From contig NZ_ML660019.1 of NCBI RefSeq assembly GCF_007004645.1, forward strand, positions 454,437-518,436: a stretch of 64,000 nt of DNA, given 5' to 3'. Of this stretch, positions 53,941 to 62,711 are shown one piece after another. A model generated the notes under the pieces. It did no database searches. It was not told the origin of the DNA and was given only the letters and a program-made list of their open reading frames with translations. This DNA comes from Aliiroseovarius halocynthiae. Its GTDB lineage: Bacteria; Pseudomonadota; Alphaproteobacteria; Rhodobacterales; Rhodobacteraceae. How positions within the stretch are numbered: the first letter of the stretch is position 1; every line of letters begins with the position of its first letter. Made by a program: the position numbers and the translations under genes.

Positions 53941-54891
53941 ATGAACCAGATCCCTCGCCTGCGTCACCCGGAAAAGGCCCACAAGCCCGACAGCGCAATC
54001 CCGCGCAAACCCAGCTGGATTCGCAAAAAGAAGATCGAAAGCGCTGAATATTACGAAACGCGCCGCCTGATGCGGGACCATGATCTGGTCACCGTATGTG
54101 AAGAGGCCGCGTGCCCCAATGTGGGCGAGTGCTGGTCCAAGCGTCACGCCACCATGATGATCATGGGCGAGATCTGTACCCGCGGTTGCAGTTTCTGCAA
54201 CGTATCAACGGGCCGCCCGGATGCGCTTGATGCGTTCGAGCCGGGCCGCGTGGCTGCTGCCGTGAAGAAGCTGGGGCTGCGCCATGTGGTGATTACCTCG
54301 GTCGATCGGGATGATCTGGCCGATGGCGGGGCAGGGCATATCGCGCAGACGATCCGCGCCGTGCGACACCAGAACCCCGGCACCACCGTGGAAGTTCTGA
54401 CCCCGGATTTTCTGGGCAAGGGCGACGCGGCGGACGAGGTGTTCGACGCCGCCCCCGACGTGTTCAACCACAATCTGGAAACCGTGCCGCGCCTGTATTC
54501 CACTGTGCGTCCCGGTGCCCGCTATTACCAATCGCTGCGCCTTCTGGATGACGCCAAGCGCGCCAATCCCGGCATCTTCACCAAGTCCGGCCTGATGGTC
54601 GGGCTGGGGGAAACAATGGCTGAGGTGAAACAAGTCATGGACGACCTGCGGGCCGCGAATGTCGATTTCCTGACCGTGGGGCAGTACCTGCAACCCACCG
54701 CAAAACATCACCAGATCGACCGGTTCTGGACACCGGACGAATTCGCAAGCCTGGAGCAAGCCGCCCGCGTCAAGGGGTTCCTTGGGGTTTCAGCCACACC
54801 GCTGACGCGGTCGTCATTTCATGCAGACGAAGATTTCGCCGCCCTCAAACAGGCACGACGTGCTACCCTTTTGGCGAGGGCACAACCATAG
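53941..54891 (+). CDS. lipA: Lipoyl synthase
   Basis: Radical-SAM enzyme of 316 residues that inserts two sulfur atoms into the octanoyl group on the H protein. The auxiliary cluster ligands are C53, C58 and C64 ([12 protein letters not shown]) and the radical-SAM motif is C79, C83, C86 (CTRGCSFC). [21 protein letters not shown] is near-invariant in LipA. Start ATG 53941 comes 10 nt after the lpd stop. A chromosomal lipA is usually next to lipB; this one sits with glycine cleavage genes, which suggests a dedicated copy for H-protein lipoylation. No lipB or lplA is present in the window. Confidence 0.95.
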   Translation: MNQIPRLRHPEKAHKPDSAIPRKPSWIRKKKIESAEYYETRRLMRDHDLVTVCEEAACPNVGECWSKRHATMMIMGEICTRGCSFCNVSTGRPDALDAFEPGRVAAAVKKLGLRHVVITSVDRDDLADGGAGHIAQTIRAVRHQNPGTTVEVLTPDFLGKGDAADEVFDAAPDVFNHNLETVPRLYSTVRPGARYYQSLRLLDDAKRANPGIFTKSGLMVGLGETMAEVKQVMDDLRAANVDFLTVGQYLQPTAKHHQIDRFWTPDEFASLEQAARVKGFLGVSATPLTRSSFHADEDFAALKQARRATLLARAQP

Positions 54892-54975
54892 CGCAACGGG
54901 AGGAACCAAGGAACTGCGCTATCACCTGCCTTCTTCTGGATCAGAAATCCGGTCGAAGCTTTAAGACAGATGCCA

Positions 54976-54995
54976 TCCTAGCATCAGAAATAGGA
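54976..54995. promoter_or_regulatory. Weak inverted repeat upstream of the symporter gene
   Basis: TCCTA (54976-54980) and TAGGA (54991-54995) with a 10-nt spacer; the right arm lies in AAATAGGAAC, which resembles the half-site upstream of lpd (ATAGGAAAC). It might be a second XRE-cupin target, but the match is short. Confidence 0.3.
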
Positions 54996-55014
54996 ACGAA
55001 CGGGAGAGAATAAT

Positions 55015-56430
55015 ATGGGCTTTTTAGAAAGCATATTCGGAATAATCGGAGACTTAACATGGGGCTGGGCGCTGATTCCATTCCTTGTGATTTTCGGTGT
55101 CTTTTTGACCATCGCAACCGGCTGGGTGCAATTTCGCTATTTCAAACGCATGTTCCGCGTGCTGAAGGGCGACAATCAATCCGATGATCCAAATACGATC
55201 TCGGCACGCGAAGCGCTGTTCGTCTCGGTTGGCGGGCGCGTTGGTGGCGGGAACATCGCCGGTGTTGCCGTTGCAATCACGCTGGGCGGCCCGGGCGCCG
55301 TGTTCTGGATGTGGATGATTGCGCTTGTTGGCATGGCCACCAGCCTTGTCGAGTGTACTTTGGCACAGGTGTTCAAGCGCCGGCAGGACGATGGATCTTA
55401 TCGCGGTGGTCCGGCGCGCATGATCATGCACGGCCTTGGGCAGGACTATAAATGGCTGGCTGTGTTGTATGCCATCTGTCTGATCGCTGCTTTCGGGATC
55501 GGTTTCCCGGCATTCCAGGGCAATACGGTTGCAGGTGCGGCAGAAAACTCGTTTGGACTTAGCCGCTATATTACGGGTGCCATCTTGACCGTGGGCACAG
55601 GTTTCATCGTCTTTGGCGGTATCCAACGGATTGCCAAAGCGTCTGATATCATCGTTCCCGTTATGGCCTTGGGATATATCGCAATGGCGCTGATTGTCAT
55701 TGTCATGAATATCGGAGAAATTCCGGGCATCATCGCAATGATCGTGAAAAACGCTGTGGGTATCGAAGAGGCCGTCAGCGGCGGCATGGGCGCTGCAATT
55801 GCACAAGGCCTGCGCCGTGGTCTGTTCTCGAACGAGGCGGGCCTGGGTTCGGCGCCCAACGTTGCAGCTGCAGCTGACGTGAAACACCCGATCAGCCAAG
55901 GCATCACGCAATCATTCTCGGTCTTCATCGACACGATCCTGATCTGTAGCTGTACAGCCTTCGTCATCCTGATGAGCGACGCGTACCAGCCAGGTGCCGA
56001 TATTGACGGTGTGGTGCTGACACAGAACGCTCTGGTCTCGCATCTGGGCAATTGGACTCAGTACTTCCTGACCTTTGCTGTTCTGCTCTTTGCGTTCAGC
56101 TCGATCATCTACAACTATTATCTGGGTGAAAATGCGCTGTCGTTCATGACGCCTTCCCCGTCGGCATTGCTGATCTTCAAGTTCGTGCTGATGGCCATTG
56201 TCTTCTTGGGCGCAGTCGCACCGGGTGCAACATCGGTCTTCTTCTTCTCGGATCCGATGATGGGCGTTCTGGCATTGGTCAACCTGTTGGCCCTGATGAT
56301 GCTGTTCCCGATCCTGCGCCGCGTGTTGCGTGACTTCGATGATCAGCTGAAAGCTGGCGTGGCCCGCCCCGAATTCAAGCCGGAAAACTTCCCGGATCTT
56401 GATATCGATCATTCGGCTTGGAAAGGCTGA
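55015..56430 (+). CDS. Alanine/glycine:sodium symporter (AGCS family)
   Basis: Sodium-coupled amino acid importer of 471 residues with ten to eleven helices. The AGCS N-terminal signature appears in SVGGRVGGGNIAGVAVAITLGGPGAVFWMWM, followed by EAVSGGMGAAIAQGLRRGLFSNEAGLGSAPN, the most conserved block of the family. GGGAGAG lies just before ATG 55015. Position between lipA and gcvT indicates it brings in glycine (or alanine) for cleavage. Between lipA and this gene is a 123-nt gap that may hold an internal promoter. Confidence 0.94.
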   Translation: MGFLESIFGIIGDLTWGWALIPFLVIFGVFLTIATGWVQFRYFKRMFRVLKGDNQSDDPNTISAREALFVSVGGRVGGGNIAGVAVAITLGGPGAVFWMWMIALVGMATSLVECTLAQVFKRRQDDGSYRGGPARMIMHGLGQDYKWLAVLYAICLIAAFGIGFPAFQGNTVAGAAENSFGLSRYITGAILTVGTGFIVFGGIQRIAKASDIIVPVMALGYIAMALIVIVMNIGEIPGIIAMIVKNAVGIEEAVSGGMGAAIAQGLRRGLFSNEAGLGSAPNVAAAADVKHPISQGITQSFSVFIDTILICSCTAFVILMSDAYQPGADIDGVVLTQNALVSHLGNWTQYFLTFAVLLFAFSSIIYNYYLGENALSFMTPSPSALLIFKFVLMAIVFLGAVAPGATSVFFFSDPMMGVLALVNLLALMMLFPILRRVLRDFDDQLKAGVARPEFKPENFPDLDIDHSAWKG

Positions 56431-56443
56431 TACGACAACAACG

Positions 56444-56473
56444 TCTCAGGCATCCGCGTTGCGATGCCTGAGA
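56444..56473 (+). other. Stem-loop between symporter and gcvT
   Basis: Perfect 11-bp stem TCTCAGGCATC (56444-56454) and GATGCCTGAGA (56463-56473), 8-nt loop, no T-run. May protect the symporter transcript end or partly terminate. It is too short and lacks the conserved bulges to be a glycine riboswitch. Confidence 0.55.
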
Positions 56474-56504
56474 TACCGCTGTACTGCAATGAAAGGTAAC
56501 GGCC

Positions 56505-57602
56505 ATGACCGACACCCCCAAACGCACTCCACTTTATGACCTGCATGTCGAACTTGGCGGCAAGATGGTTGACTTCGCTGGCTGGGAAATGCCCGTTCAA
56601 TACCCGATGGGGATTATGGGCGAGCATAAACACTGCCGCGAGAAAGCCGCGCTTTTTGATGTCAGCCACATGGGGCAGGTGATCCTGAAAGGCGACAGTA
56701 TCGGCGAGAAGCTGGAAAGCATCTGCCCGCAGGCCTATGCCACGTTGAAAGAAGGCAAAGCGCGCTATGGCTTCTTCACCAACGAAGACGGCGGCATCAT
56801 GGATGACCTGATCGTCTCGAACGCTGGGGATCATTTCTTTGTCGTGGTGAATGCCTCGATGCGTCATCAAGACATTCCGCACATGGCCGCCAATCTGGAC
56901 GGCGTCGAAGTGATTGAAATCTTCGACCGCGCTCTGGTCGCCGTGCAAGGCCCCAAGGCCGAAGATGTGGTGGGTGAACTTTGCCCCGCTGCCCGTGACC
57001 TGACCTTCATGGAAACCACCGTCGCAGACATCAACGGTGTCGAGTGCCGCATCTCGCGTCTGGGTTATACCGGTGAAGATGGCTATGAGATTTCGATCCC
57101 CGAAGATCAGGCCGATGCCGTTGCACGCGCCTTCTTGGCCCATGACGATTGCGAACCCGCCGGTCTGGGTGCACGTGACAGCCTGCGTCTGGAAGCGGGT
57201 CTGTGCCTTTATGGCAATGATATCGACCAGTCGACCTCGCCCATCGAGGCAAGCCTTAGCTGGGCCATCCAGAAGCGTCGTAAAGAAGAGGGCGGCTTCC
57301 CGGGTGCGGATCGCATCCAGCGCGAGCTGGTCGAAGGTGCCGCGAAAAAGCTGGTCGGCATCAAGCCCGAAGGTCGCGCCCCCGCCCGTCAGCACGTGGA
57401 AATCCAATGTGCCGAAGGCAACACCATCGGCGAGATTACCTCGGGCAGTTTTGGCCCGACCGTCGGCGGTCCGGTTGCCATGGGTTATGTGGCCAAGGGC
57501 CACGGCGAGGTTGGCGAGAAAGTGAACCTTATCATTCGTGGCAAGGCCCAGCCTGCCGAGATTGTCGCGCTGCCCTTCGTGCAGCAAAACTACAAACGCT
57601 AA
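56505..57602 (+). CDS. gcvT: Glycine cleavage system T protein (aminomethyltransferase)
   Basis: Tetrahydrofolate-dependent enzyme of 365 residues that takes the aminomethyl group from the H protein, releasing ammonia and forming methylene-THF. PLYDLHVELGGKMVDFAGWEMPVQY is the family N-terminus, FDVSHMGQVIL follows, and DSLRLEAGLCLYGNDID is the invariant block with the folate-binding region. AAAGG precedes the ATG. gcvH begins 18 nt after the stop. Confidence 0.97.
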   Translation: MTDTPKRTPLYDLHVELGGKMVDFAGWEMPVQYPMGIMGEHKHCREKAALFDVSHMGQVILKGDSIGEKLESICPQAYATLKEGKARYGFFTNEDGGIMDDLIVSNAGDHFFVVVNASMRHQDIPHMAANLDGVEVIEIFDRALVAVQGPKAEDVVGELCPAARDLTFMETTVADINGVECRISRLGYTGEDGYEISIPEDQADAVARAFLAHDDCEPAGLGARDSLRLEAGLCLYGNDIDQSTSPIEASLSWAIQKRRKEEGGFPGADRIQRELVEGAAKKLVGIKPEGRAPARQHVEIQCAEGNTIGEITSGSFGPTVGGPVAMGYVAKGHGEVGEKVNLIIRGKAQPAEIVALPFVQQNYKR

Positions 57603-57620
57603 GACAGGGAACATCCTGAC

Positions 57621-57986
57621 ATGACTACCTATTACTCTGAAGAGCACGAATGGATCACCGTTGAGGGCGACATTGCCACCATCGGCATCACACAACACGC
57701 TGCTGACCAGCTGGGCGAGATCGTCTTCATCGAGCAGCGCGAAAGCGGTGACGAGTTCGAAAAAGGCGACGAGATCGGCGTGATCGAAAGCGTGAAAGCC
57801 GCATCGGAAATCTATGCGCCGGTGGATGGTGAAGTGGTTGAAGCCAACGGTGCTTTGGAAGACACTCCCGGTGCATTGAACGAAAGCCCGGAAGGCGACG
57901 CCTGGATCTATAAGGTCAAGCTGGCGGACGCGTCGCAGCTGGACGACCTGATGGATCTGGATGGCTACAAAGCCCTGATCGGATAA
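57621..57986 (+). CDS. gcvH: Glycine cleavage system H protein
   Basis: Lipoyl carrier of 121 residues that shuttles the aminomethyl group between P, T and L proteins. [12 protein letters not shown] is the conserved start, and the lipoylated Lys is K59 in [15 protein letters not shown]. Length is normal for the family. The following 59-nt gap contains a small CCCGCC/GGCGGG stem (57997-58016). Confidence 0.97.
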   Translation: MTTYYSEEHEWITVEGDIATIGITQHAADQLGEIVFIEQRESGDEFEKGDEIGVIESVKAASEIYAPVDGEVVEANGALEDTPGALNESPEGDAWIYKVKLADASQLDDLMDLDGYKALIG

Positions 57987-57996
57987 GAACAGACCG

Positions 57997-58016
57997 CCCG
58001 CCGGGTTTCTGGCGGG
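57997..58016 (+). other. Small stem-loop between gcvH and gcvP
   Basis: CCCGCC (57997-58002) pairs with GGCGGG (58011-58016), 8-nt loop. Short; could affect the ratio of H protein to P protein. Confidence 0.4.
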
Positions 58017-58045
58017 TTACTTCCCCCCTGCACGAGGATCAAAGC

Positions 58046-60898
58046 ATGGCCTTCAAACTGACCGACTACGAAGCCTATGACTTCGCCAACCGCCGCCATA
58101 TCGGCCCCTCTCCGACCGAGATGCGCGATATGCTGAAGGTGATTGGCTTCAAGACGCTTGATGAACTGATCGACGCAACGGTTCCGCCCGCGATCCGCCA
58201 AGAAGAGGCGCTGGACTGGGGTCCCGCCATGTCCGAGCGTGACGCGCTTTTCCACATGAAACAGGTCGCGTCGAAGAACAAGGTTCTGACTTCGCTGATC
58301 GGGCAGGGGTACTATGGCACCACGACGCCTGCGCCCATTCTGCGTAACATTTTGGAGAACCCGGCTTGGTACACGGCCTATACGCCCTATCAGCCCGAGA
58401 TTTCGCAAGGCCGTCTGGAAGCGCTTTTGAACTATCAGACCATGGTCTCGGATATGACCGGTCTGGAAGTGGCCAACGCATCGCTGCTGGACGAAGCCAC
58501 CGCCGCTGCCGAAGCTATGGCCATGGCGCATCGCGGTTCGCGCTCGAAAGCCAACAACGCTGCGTTCTTTGTTGATAAGAACTGTCACCCGCAGACCATC
58601 GCTGTGATCAAAACCCGGGCCGAGCCTTTGGGCATTGATGTACAGGTTGCCGACCCCGATGCCTTGGACGCGGGCGCCGTGTTTGGCGCGATCTTCCAAT
58701 ATCCGGGTACGGAAGGCCATGTGCGTGACTTCACCAAGGAAATCGAAGCCTTGCATGAACACAAAGCGATTGCCGTGGTCGCCGCCGACATTCTGGCGCT
58801 GGCACTGCTGAAATCGCCGGGCGAAATGGGCGCAGACATCGCTGTTGGTTCGACCCAGCGTTTCGGCGTTCCGATGGGGTATGGAGGCCCGCACGCTGCT
58901 TATATGGCGACGACCGACAAGTTGAAGCGCGCCATGCCCGGCCGTATCATCGGTGTGTCGATCGATGCGCGTGGCAACAAAGCCTATCGTCTGGCCTTGC
59001 AAACCCGCGAGCAGCACATCCGCCGCGAAAAGGCGAACTCGAACGTCTGTACCGCACAGGCTCTGCTGGCCGTCATTGCGTCGATGTATGCCGTGTATCA
59101 CGGCCCCGATGGCATCAAAGCGATTGCCCAGTCGGTGCACCGCAAAACATCGCGTCTGGCTGCTGGTCTGGAAGAGCATGGCTTCTCAGTTGAGCCGGAG
59201 GTCTTCTTCGACACCATCACCGTCGAGGTCGGCCCGCTGCAGAAAACTGTTATGGAGGCTGCCGTTGCACGCGGTGTGAACCTGCGCAAAGTCGGCGAGA
59301 CCAAAGTCGGCATCAGCCTTGACGAACAAACCCGTGCGGAAACCATCGAAGCCGTCTGGGGAGCCTTTGGCATCGACCGTCAGGATGACAGCTCGAAGGT
59401 TGCGTATCGCCTGCCGGATTATGCCCTGCGTGAAAGCGCCTATCTGACCCACCCGATCTTCCACAAGAATCGGGCCGAGGCCGAGATCACCCGCTATATG
59501 CGTCGTCTGGCTGACCGCGATCTGGCGCTGGACCGTGCCATGATCCCGCTGGGTTCGTGCACCATGAAGCTGAACGCGACGGTCGAGATGATCCCGGTCA
59601 CATGGCCCGAGTTCGGAAACCTGCACCCGTTCTGCCCTGAGGATCAGGCGCAAGGCTATCACGAGATGATCGCCGACCTGAACGACAAGCTGTGCCAGAT
59701 CACCGGATATGACGCGATTTCGCAGCAGCCGAACTCGGGTGCGCAGGGTGAATACGCGGGTCTTCTGACCATCCGCAACTATCACGCGGCACGTGGCGAA
59801 GCGCACCGCAACATCTGCCTGATCCCAACTTCGGCGCACGGCACCAACCCGGCGTCTGCGCAGATGGTGGGCTATAAGGTTGTGGTCGTGAAATCGGATG
59901 ACGATGGCAACATCGATTTGGAAGATTTCCGTTCGAAGGCGATCCAGCACTCGGATGATCTTGCGGCCTGCATGATCACCTATCCGTCGACCCACGGCGT
60001 GTTCGAGGAAACCGTGCAAGAGGTTTGCCAGATCACCCATGATCACGGCGGTCAGGTCTATATCGACGGCGCCAACATGAACGCCATGGTCGGCCTTGCC
60101 CGTCCGGGTGATGTGGGCGGTGACGTCAGCCACCTGAACCTGCACAAGACCTTCTGCATTCCGCATGGAGGGGGCGGCCCCGGCATGGGTCCGATTGGTG
60201 TGAAAGCTCACCTGACCGAGCACCTGCCGGGTCACCCGGAATACGGCACTGCCGTTGGTCCGGTGTCGGCTGCACCATTCGGCTCTCCCTCGATCCTGCC
60301 GGTCAGCTGGGCTTATGTTCTGCTGATGGGCGGTGCGGGTCTGACCCAAGCCACCAAAGTTGCGATCTTGAACGCCAACTACATTGCGGCGCGTCTGCAG
60401 GATGGGTACAACATTCTGTACACGTCCAAGACTGGCCGTGTGGCGCACGAATGCATCCTCGACACCCGCCCGCTGGCGGACGAGGGTAACGTGACTGTGG
60501 ATGACGTGGCTAAGCGTCTGGTCGACAGTGGCTTCCACGCGCCGACCATGTCGTGGCCGGTGGCTGGCACGCTGATGGTCGAGCCGACGGAAAGCGAACC
60601 CAAGGCCGAGCTGGATCGCTTCTGCGAGGCTATGCTGTCCATCCGGGCAGAGGCGCAGGACATCATCGACGGTAAGATCGATCCCGAAAACAACCCGCTG
60701 AAACACGCCCCCCATACGGTGCGTGATCTGGTGGGCGAATGGGATCGTCCGTACACCCGCGAACAGGCTTGCTTCCCTCCCGGCAACCTGGGTGTTGACA
60801 AGTACTGGCCGGCAGTGAACCGCGTGGACAACGCCTATGGCGACCGCAACCTGATTTGCACCTGTCCGCCGATGGACGCCTACGAAGACGAGGCATAA
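58046..60898 (+). CDS. gcvP: Glycine dehydrogenase (decarboxylating), P protein
   Basis: PLP enzyme of 950 residues that decarboxylates glycine and loads the remaining aminomethyl group on H-protein lipoate. It is the single-chain form with both halves fused. [18 protein letters not shown] is the N-terminal signature, [19 protein letters not shown] ends the first half, and the PLP Lys is K701 in [18 protein letters not shown]. The C-terminal [20 protein letters not shown] is diagnostic. GAGGA precedes ATG 58046. The last gene of the gcv operon, followed by a GC-rich stem-loop. Confidence 0.97.
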   Translation: MAFKLTDYEAYDFANRRHIGPSPTEMRDMLKVIGFKTLDELIDATVPPAIRQEEALDWGPAMSERDALFHMKQVASKNKVLTSLIGQGYYGTTTPAPILRNILENPAWYTAYTPYQPEISQGRLEALLNYQTMVSDMTGLEVANASLLDEATAAAEAMAMAHRGSRSKANNAAFFVDKNCHPQTIAVIKTRAEPLGIDVQVADPDALDAGAVFGAIFQYPGTEGHVRDFTKEIEALHEHKAIAVVAADILALALLKSPGEMGADIAVGSTQRFGVPMGYGGPHAAYMATTDKLKRAMPGRIIGVSIDARGNKAYRLALQTREQHIRREKANSNVCTAQALLAVIASMYAVYHGPDGIKAIAQSVHRKTSRLAAGLEEHGFSVEPEVFFDTITVEVGPLQKTVMEAAVARGVNLRKVGETKVGISLDEQTRAETIEAVWGAFGIDRQDDSSKVAYRLPDYALRESAYLTHPIFHKNRAEAEITRYMRRLADRDLALDRAMIPLGSCTMKLNATVEMIPVTWPEFGNLHPFCPEDQAQGYHEMIADLNDKLCQITGYDAISQQPNSGAQGEYAGLLTIRNYHAARGEAHRNICLIPTSAHGTNPASAQMVGYKVVVVKSDDDGNIDLEDFRSKAIQHSDDLAACMITYPSTHGVFEETVQEVCQITHDHGGQVYIDGANMNAMVGLARPGDVGGDVSHLNLHKTFCIPHGGGGPGMGPIGVKAHLTEHLPGHPEYGTAVGPVSAAPFGSPSILPVSWAYVLLMGGAGLTQATKVAILNANYIAARLQDGYNILYTSKTGRVAHECILDTRPLADEGNVTVDDVAKRLVDSGFHAPTMSWPVAGTLMVEPTESEPKAELDRFCEAMLSIRAEAQDIIDGKIDPENNPLKHAPHTVRDLVGEWDRPYTREQACFPPGNLGVDKYWPAVNRVDNAYGDRNLICTCPPMDAYEDEA

Positions 60899-60905
60899 AC
60901 CCTTC

Positions 60906-60936
60906 CCCCGCCCGGTCCTATTGGGGTCGGGCGGGG
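60906..60936 (+). terminator. GC-rich stem-loop at the end of the gcv operon
   Basis: Perfect 9-bp stem CCCCGCCCG (60906-60914) and CGGGCGGGG (60928-60936) with a 13-nt loop. There is only a short TCTC after it, so this is a probable 3'-end structure rather than a textbook terminator. Confidence 0.5.
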
Positions 60937-60971
60937 TCTCATAATGTCGTACCAGATAACGGGATGCATCT

Positions 60972-61937
60972 ATGAATATTCAAAACACTTTAATGGCGCC
61001 CATGAACGATCTGTCTGCTATCGGACCTATTCAGGGCATCACAATCATCGTTCCTGATCGCAGCCATGTCGCACTTGCAAGCGTCTTTCGCGACTTCTTC
61101 ATCTCGCTCGATCAGTTCACCAACGCAGAAACGCCGCGCGATCTGTCGGTCTACACATTGGACAGCTGCCCAACCCACGATCAGGCCTATTGGCGGGGTC
61201 GCACCGTCGTATTCTGGAGCGATTTTCACGCCCGCTGGCAGTTGGACAACAAGCAACTGAATCGAGCGCATCAATTGCTGCGCTTGAGCCGCCAATGTGT
61301 ATTGGTCGGGGGCGGAGTGTTCGCCCTGTGCAAATCGGTGTGCGCCAGCCGCACGGTGTTGGCCGTTCACCAAAATCTGCGGTTCGTGGCCGAGGAAGAG
61401 GGGCTGTTTTGCTTAGACAACGGCGCACCTTTCGCCATTGATGGCCGGATCTGCAGTGCAACCAGCATTTTCGCTGCCCTGCGCCTGTTCCTGAAGCTGC
61501 TCGAGGCTGAAATGGGCGGGTTCTCGGCTGCGACTTTCGGCGACTATGTTGGGCTTGAGGTCTCGGGCGAGCCGTTCCATGGCAAGCAAGAGCATCTTAT
61601 CAAGCGCTATTCCGGCGGGGATCGGATCATCGGTGACTGCGTGGCGGTGATGCTGGAGCATCTCGAGAACACGCTGTCGATCGTCCAGATCGCTAAGATC
61701 ATGAACGTGTCATCGCGCCAGCTGCAGCGCCGCTTTGCCACACAGCTGGGGGTCAGCCCGCTGACTATTTATCGCAGTCTCCGCTTAGAACGCGCCAGCC
61801 AGCTGGTGCAACAGACCAGTTATTCCATGCACGAAATTGCAGCGGCGACCGGGTTTGGGACACGGTCCAGTCTGGTACGTTCGTTCAAGCAACAATTTGG
61901 CATGTCACCGACAGATGCCCGTGCGAAGATGTTTTAG
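60972..61937 (+). CDS. GlxA-type AraC-family regulator (DJ-1/PfpI plus AraC HTH)
   Basis: Regulator of 321 residues: N-terminal amidotransferase-like sensor domain (GITIIVPDRSHVALASVFRDFF to about residue 190) and a C-terminal AraC double HTH (SIVQIAKIMNVSSRQLQRRFATQLGVSP; SMHEIAAATGFGTRSSLVRSFKQQFGMSP). This architecture is that of GbdR, CdhR and SouR, which sense glycine betaine, carnitine or sarcosine. The last few bases are 3 nt from the convergent BKACE gene, which together with the aminotransferase is the most likely target; the gcv genes just upstream are another possibility. Confidence 0.9.
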   Translation: MNIQNTLMAPMNDLSAIGPIQGITIIVPDRSHVALASVFRDFFISLDQFTNAETPRDLSVYTLDSCPTHDQAYWRGRTVVFWSDFHARWQLDNKQLNRAHQLLRLSRQCVLVGGGVFALCKSVCASRTVLAVHQNLRFVAEEEGLFCLDNGAPFAIDGRICSATSIFAALRLFLKLLEAEMGGFSAATFGDYVGLEVSGEPFHGKQEHLIKRYSGGDRIIGDCVAVMLEHLENTLSIVQIAKIMNVSSRQLQRRFATQLGVSPLTIYRSLRLERASQLVQQTSYSMHEIAAATGFGTRSSLVRSFKQQFGMSPTDARAKMF

Positions 61938-61940
61938 AGC

Positions 61941-62711
61941 CTAAGTCAGTTTGGCACAGGCTTTCACCAACTCGGTCACGCGCGCGGCGTTGTCTGTTGC
62001 GATAGATCCGTCTGCATTCTGACGCGAGTTCTCGAAACCGATCCGGCATTTCCCGCCCATCTGCACAGCGCGAACGAGGGCAGGGGTCTCGTTCTGGCCA
62101 AAGGCGCAGACGGCCCAATCGGGCGATAGGTCGGATTTTTTCAGCCAGTCCAGGAACGGATCCAGCTCTCTCGGGTCGGACTTCTGCCCGACCGCATAAC
62201 GGCCCAGCACGAAGATCAGTTGCAGTTCAGGGGCGCCTAGAAACCGGTCATCCAGCACGCGGGTCAGAAGCTTGGCGTCATCGACATCATAGAGGATGTG
62301 CTGCACGGCAATGCCGCGCTGATGGCACTCGTTATAGAACGCGCGCGTCGTGTTGTGATCATCTCGGCACAGCTCGCGGACCGAGGCCGAGACCATATTC
62401 GCCCCTGACTTCAAGGCGACATGCCGTTGGTGCGCCGGGTCATACATGCCAACGGCCTCGGTCGTGATTTGCACGGGAAAGCCGGGCATTTCAGCGCGGA
62501 ACAGATCAAGCGCGCTGGCGTAAGCGCCAGCATCCAGAAGATGTTTTCCATGCGCATCCCGCAAATGCAGGTGCAGCCCGTCGACGCCTTCAGCGTGACA
62601 GGCCTGCGTGGTTTCCAAAATCTCTTCTGGGGTCATTGGAAGGGCAGGGTGGTCGGCCTTGGTCAGACGCGCGCCATTGGGGGCGAGCATGATCTTGGGA
62701 AGGGGCGTCAC
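61941..62711 (-). CDS. Beta-keto acid cleavage enzyme (BKACE, DUF849)
   Basis: Zinc-dependent enzyme of 256 residues that condenses a beta-keto acid with acetyl-CoA to give acetoacetate and a new acyl-CoA (3-keto-5-aminohexanoate cleavage type). The metal-binding HLHLRD motif is near residues 46-51 (DGLHLHLRDAHGKHLLDAG); ITTEAVGMYDPAHQR and KSGANMVSASVREL follow, and MGGKCRIGFENS carries the Glu ligand. The length is slightly below the typical 270-310. It overlaps the aminotransferase stop by 4 nt, so they form an operon. Substrate is not known. Confidence 0.88.
   Translation of the reverse strand: MTPLPKIMLAPNGARLTKADHPALPMTPEEILETTQACHAEGVDGLHLHLRDAHGKHLLDAGAYASALDLFRAEMPGFPVQITTEAVGMYDPAHQRHVALKSGANMVSASVRELCRDDHNTTRAFYNECHQRGIAVQHILYDVDDAKLLTRVLDDRFLGAPELQLIFVLGRYAVGQKSDPRELDPFLDWLKKSDLSPDWAVCAFGQNETPALVRAVQMGGKCRIGFENSRQNADGSIATDNAARVTELVKACAKLT

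Noticed and set aside
56431-56504. Glycine riboswitch before gcvT
   Set aside because: The gap is only 74 nt and is occupied by a simple 11-bp hairpin without the conserved bulges or tandem aptamers; the gaps before the symporter and lpd also lack the riboswitch core.
59186-60715. 509-residue minus-strand frame opposite gcvP
   Set aside because: It lies entirely within gcvP, which is intact with all family signatures, and shows no recognisable protein motif.
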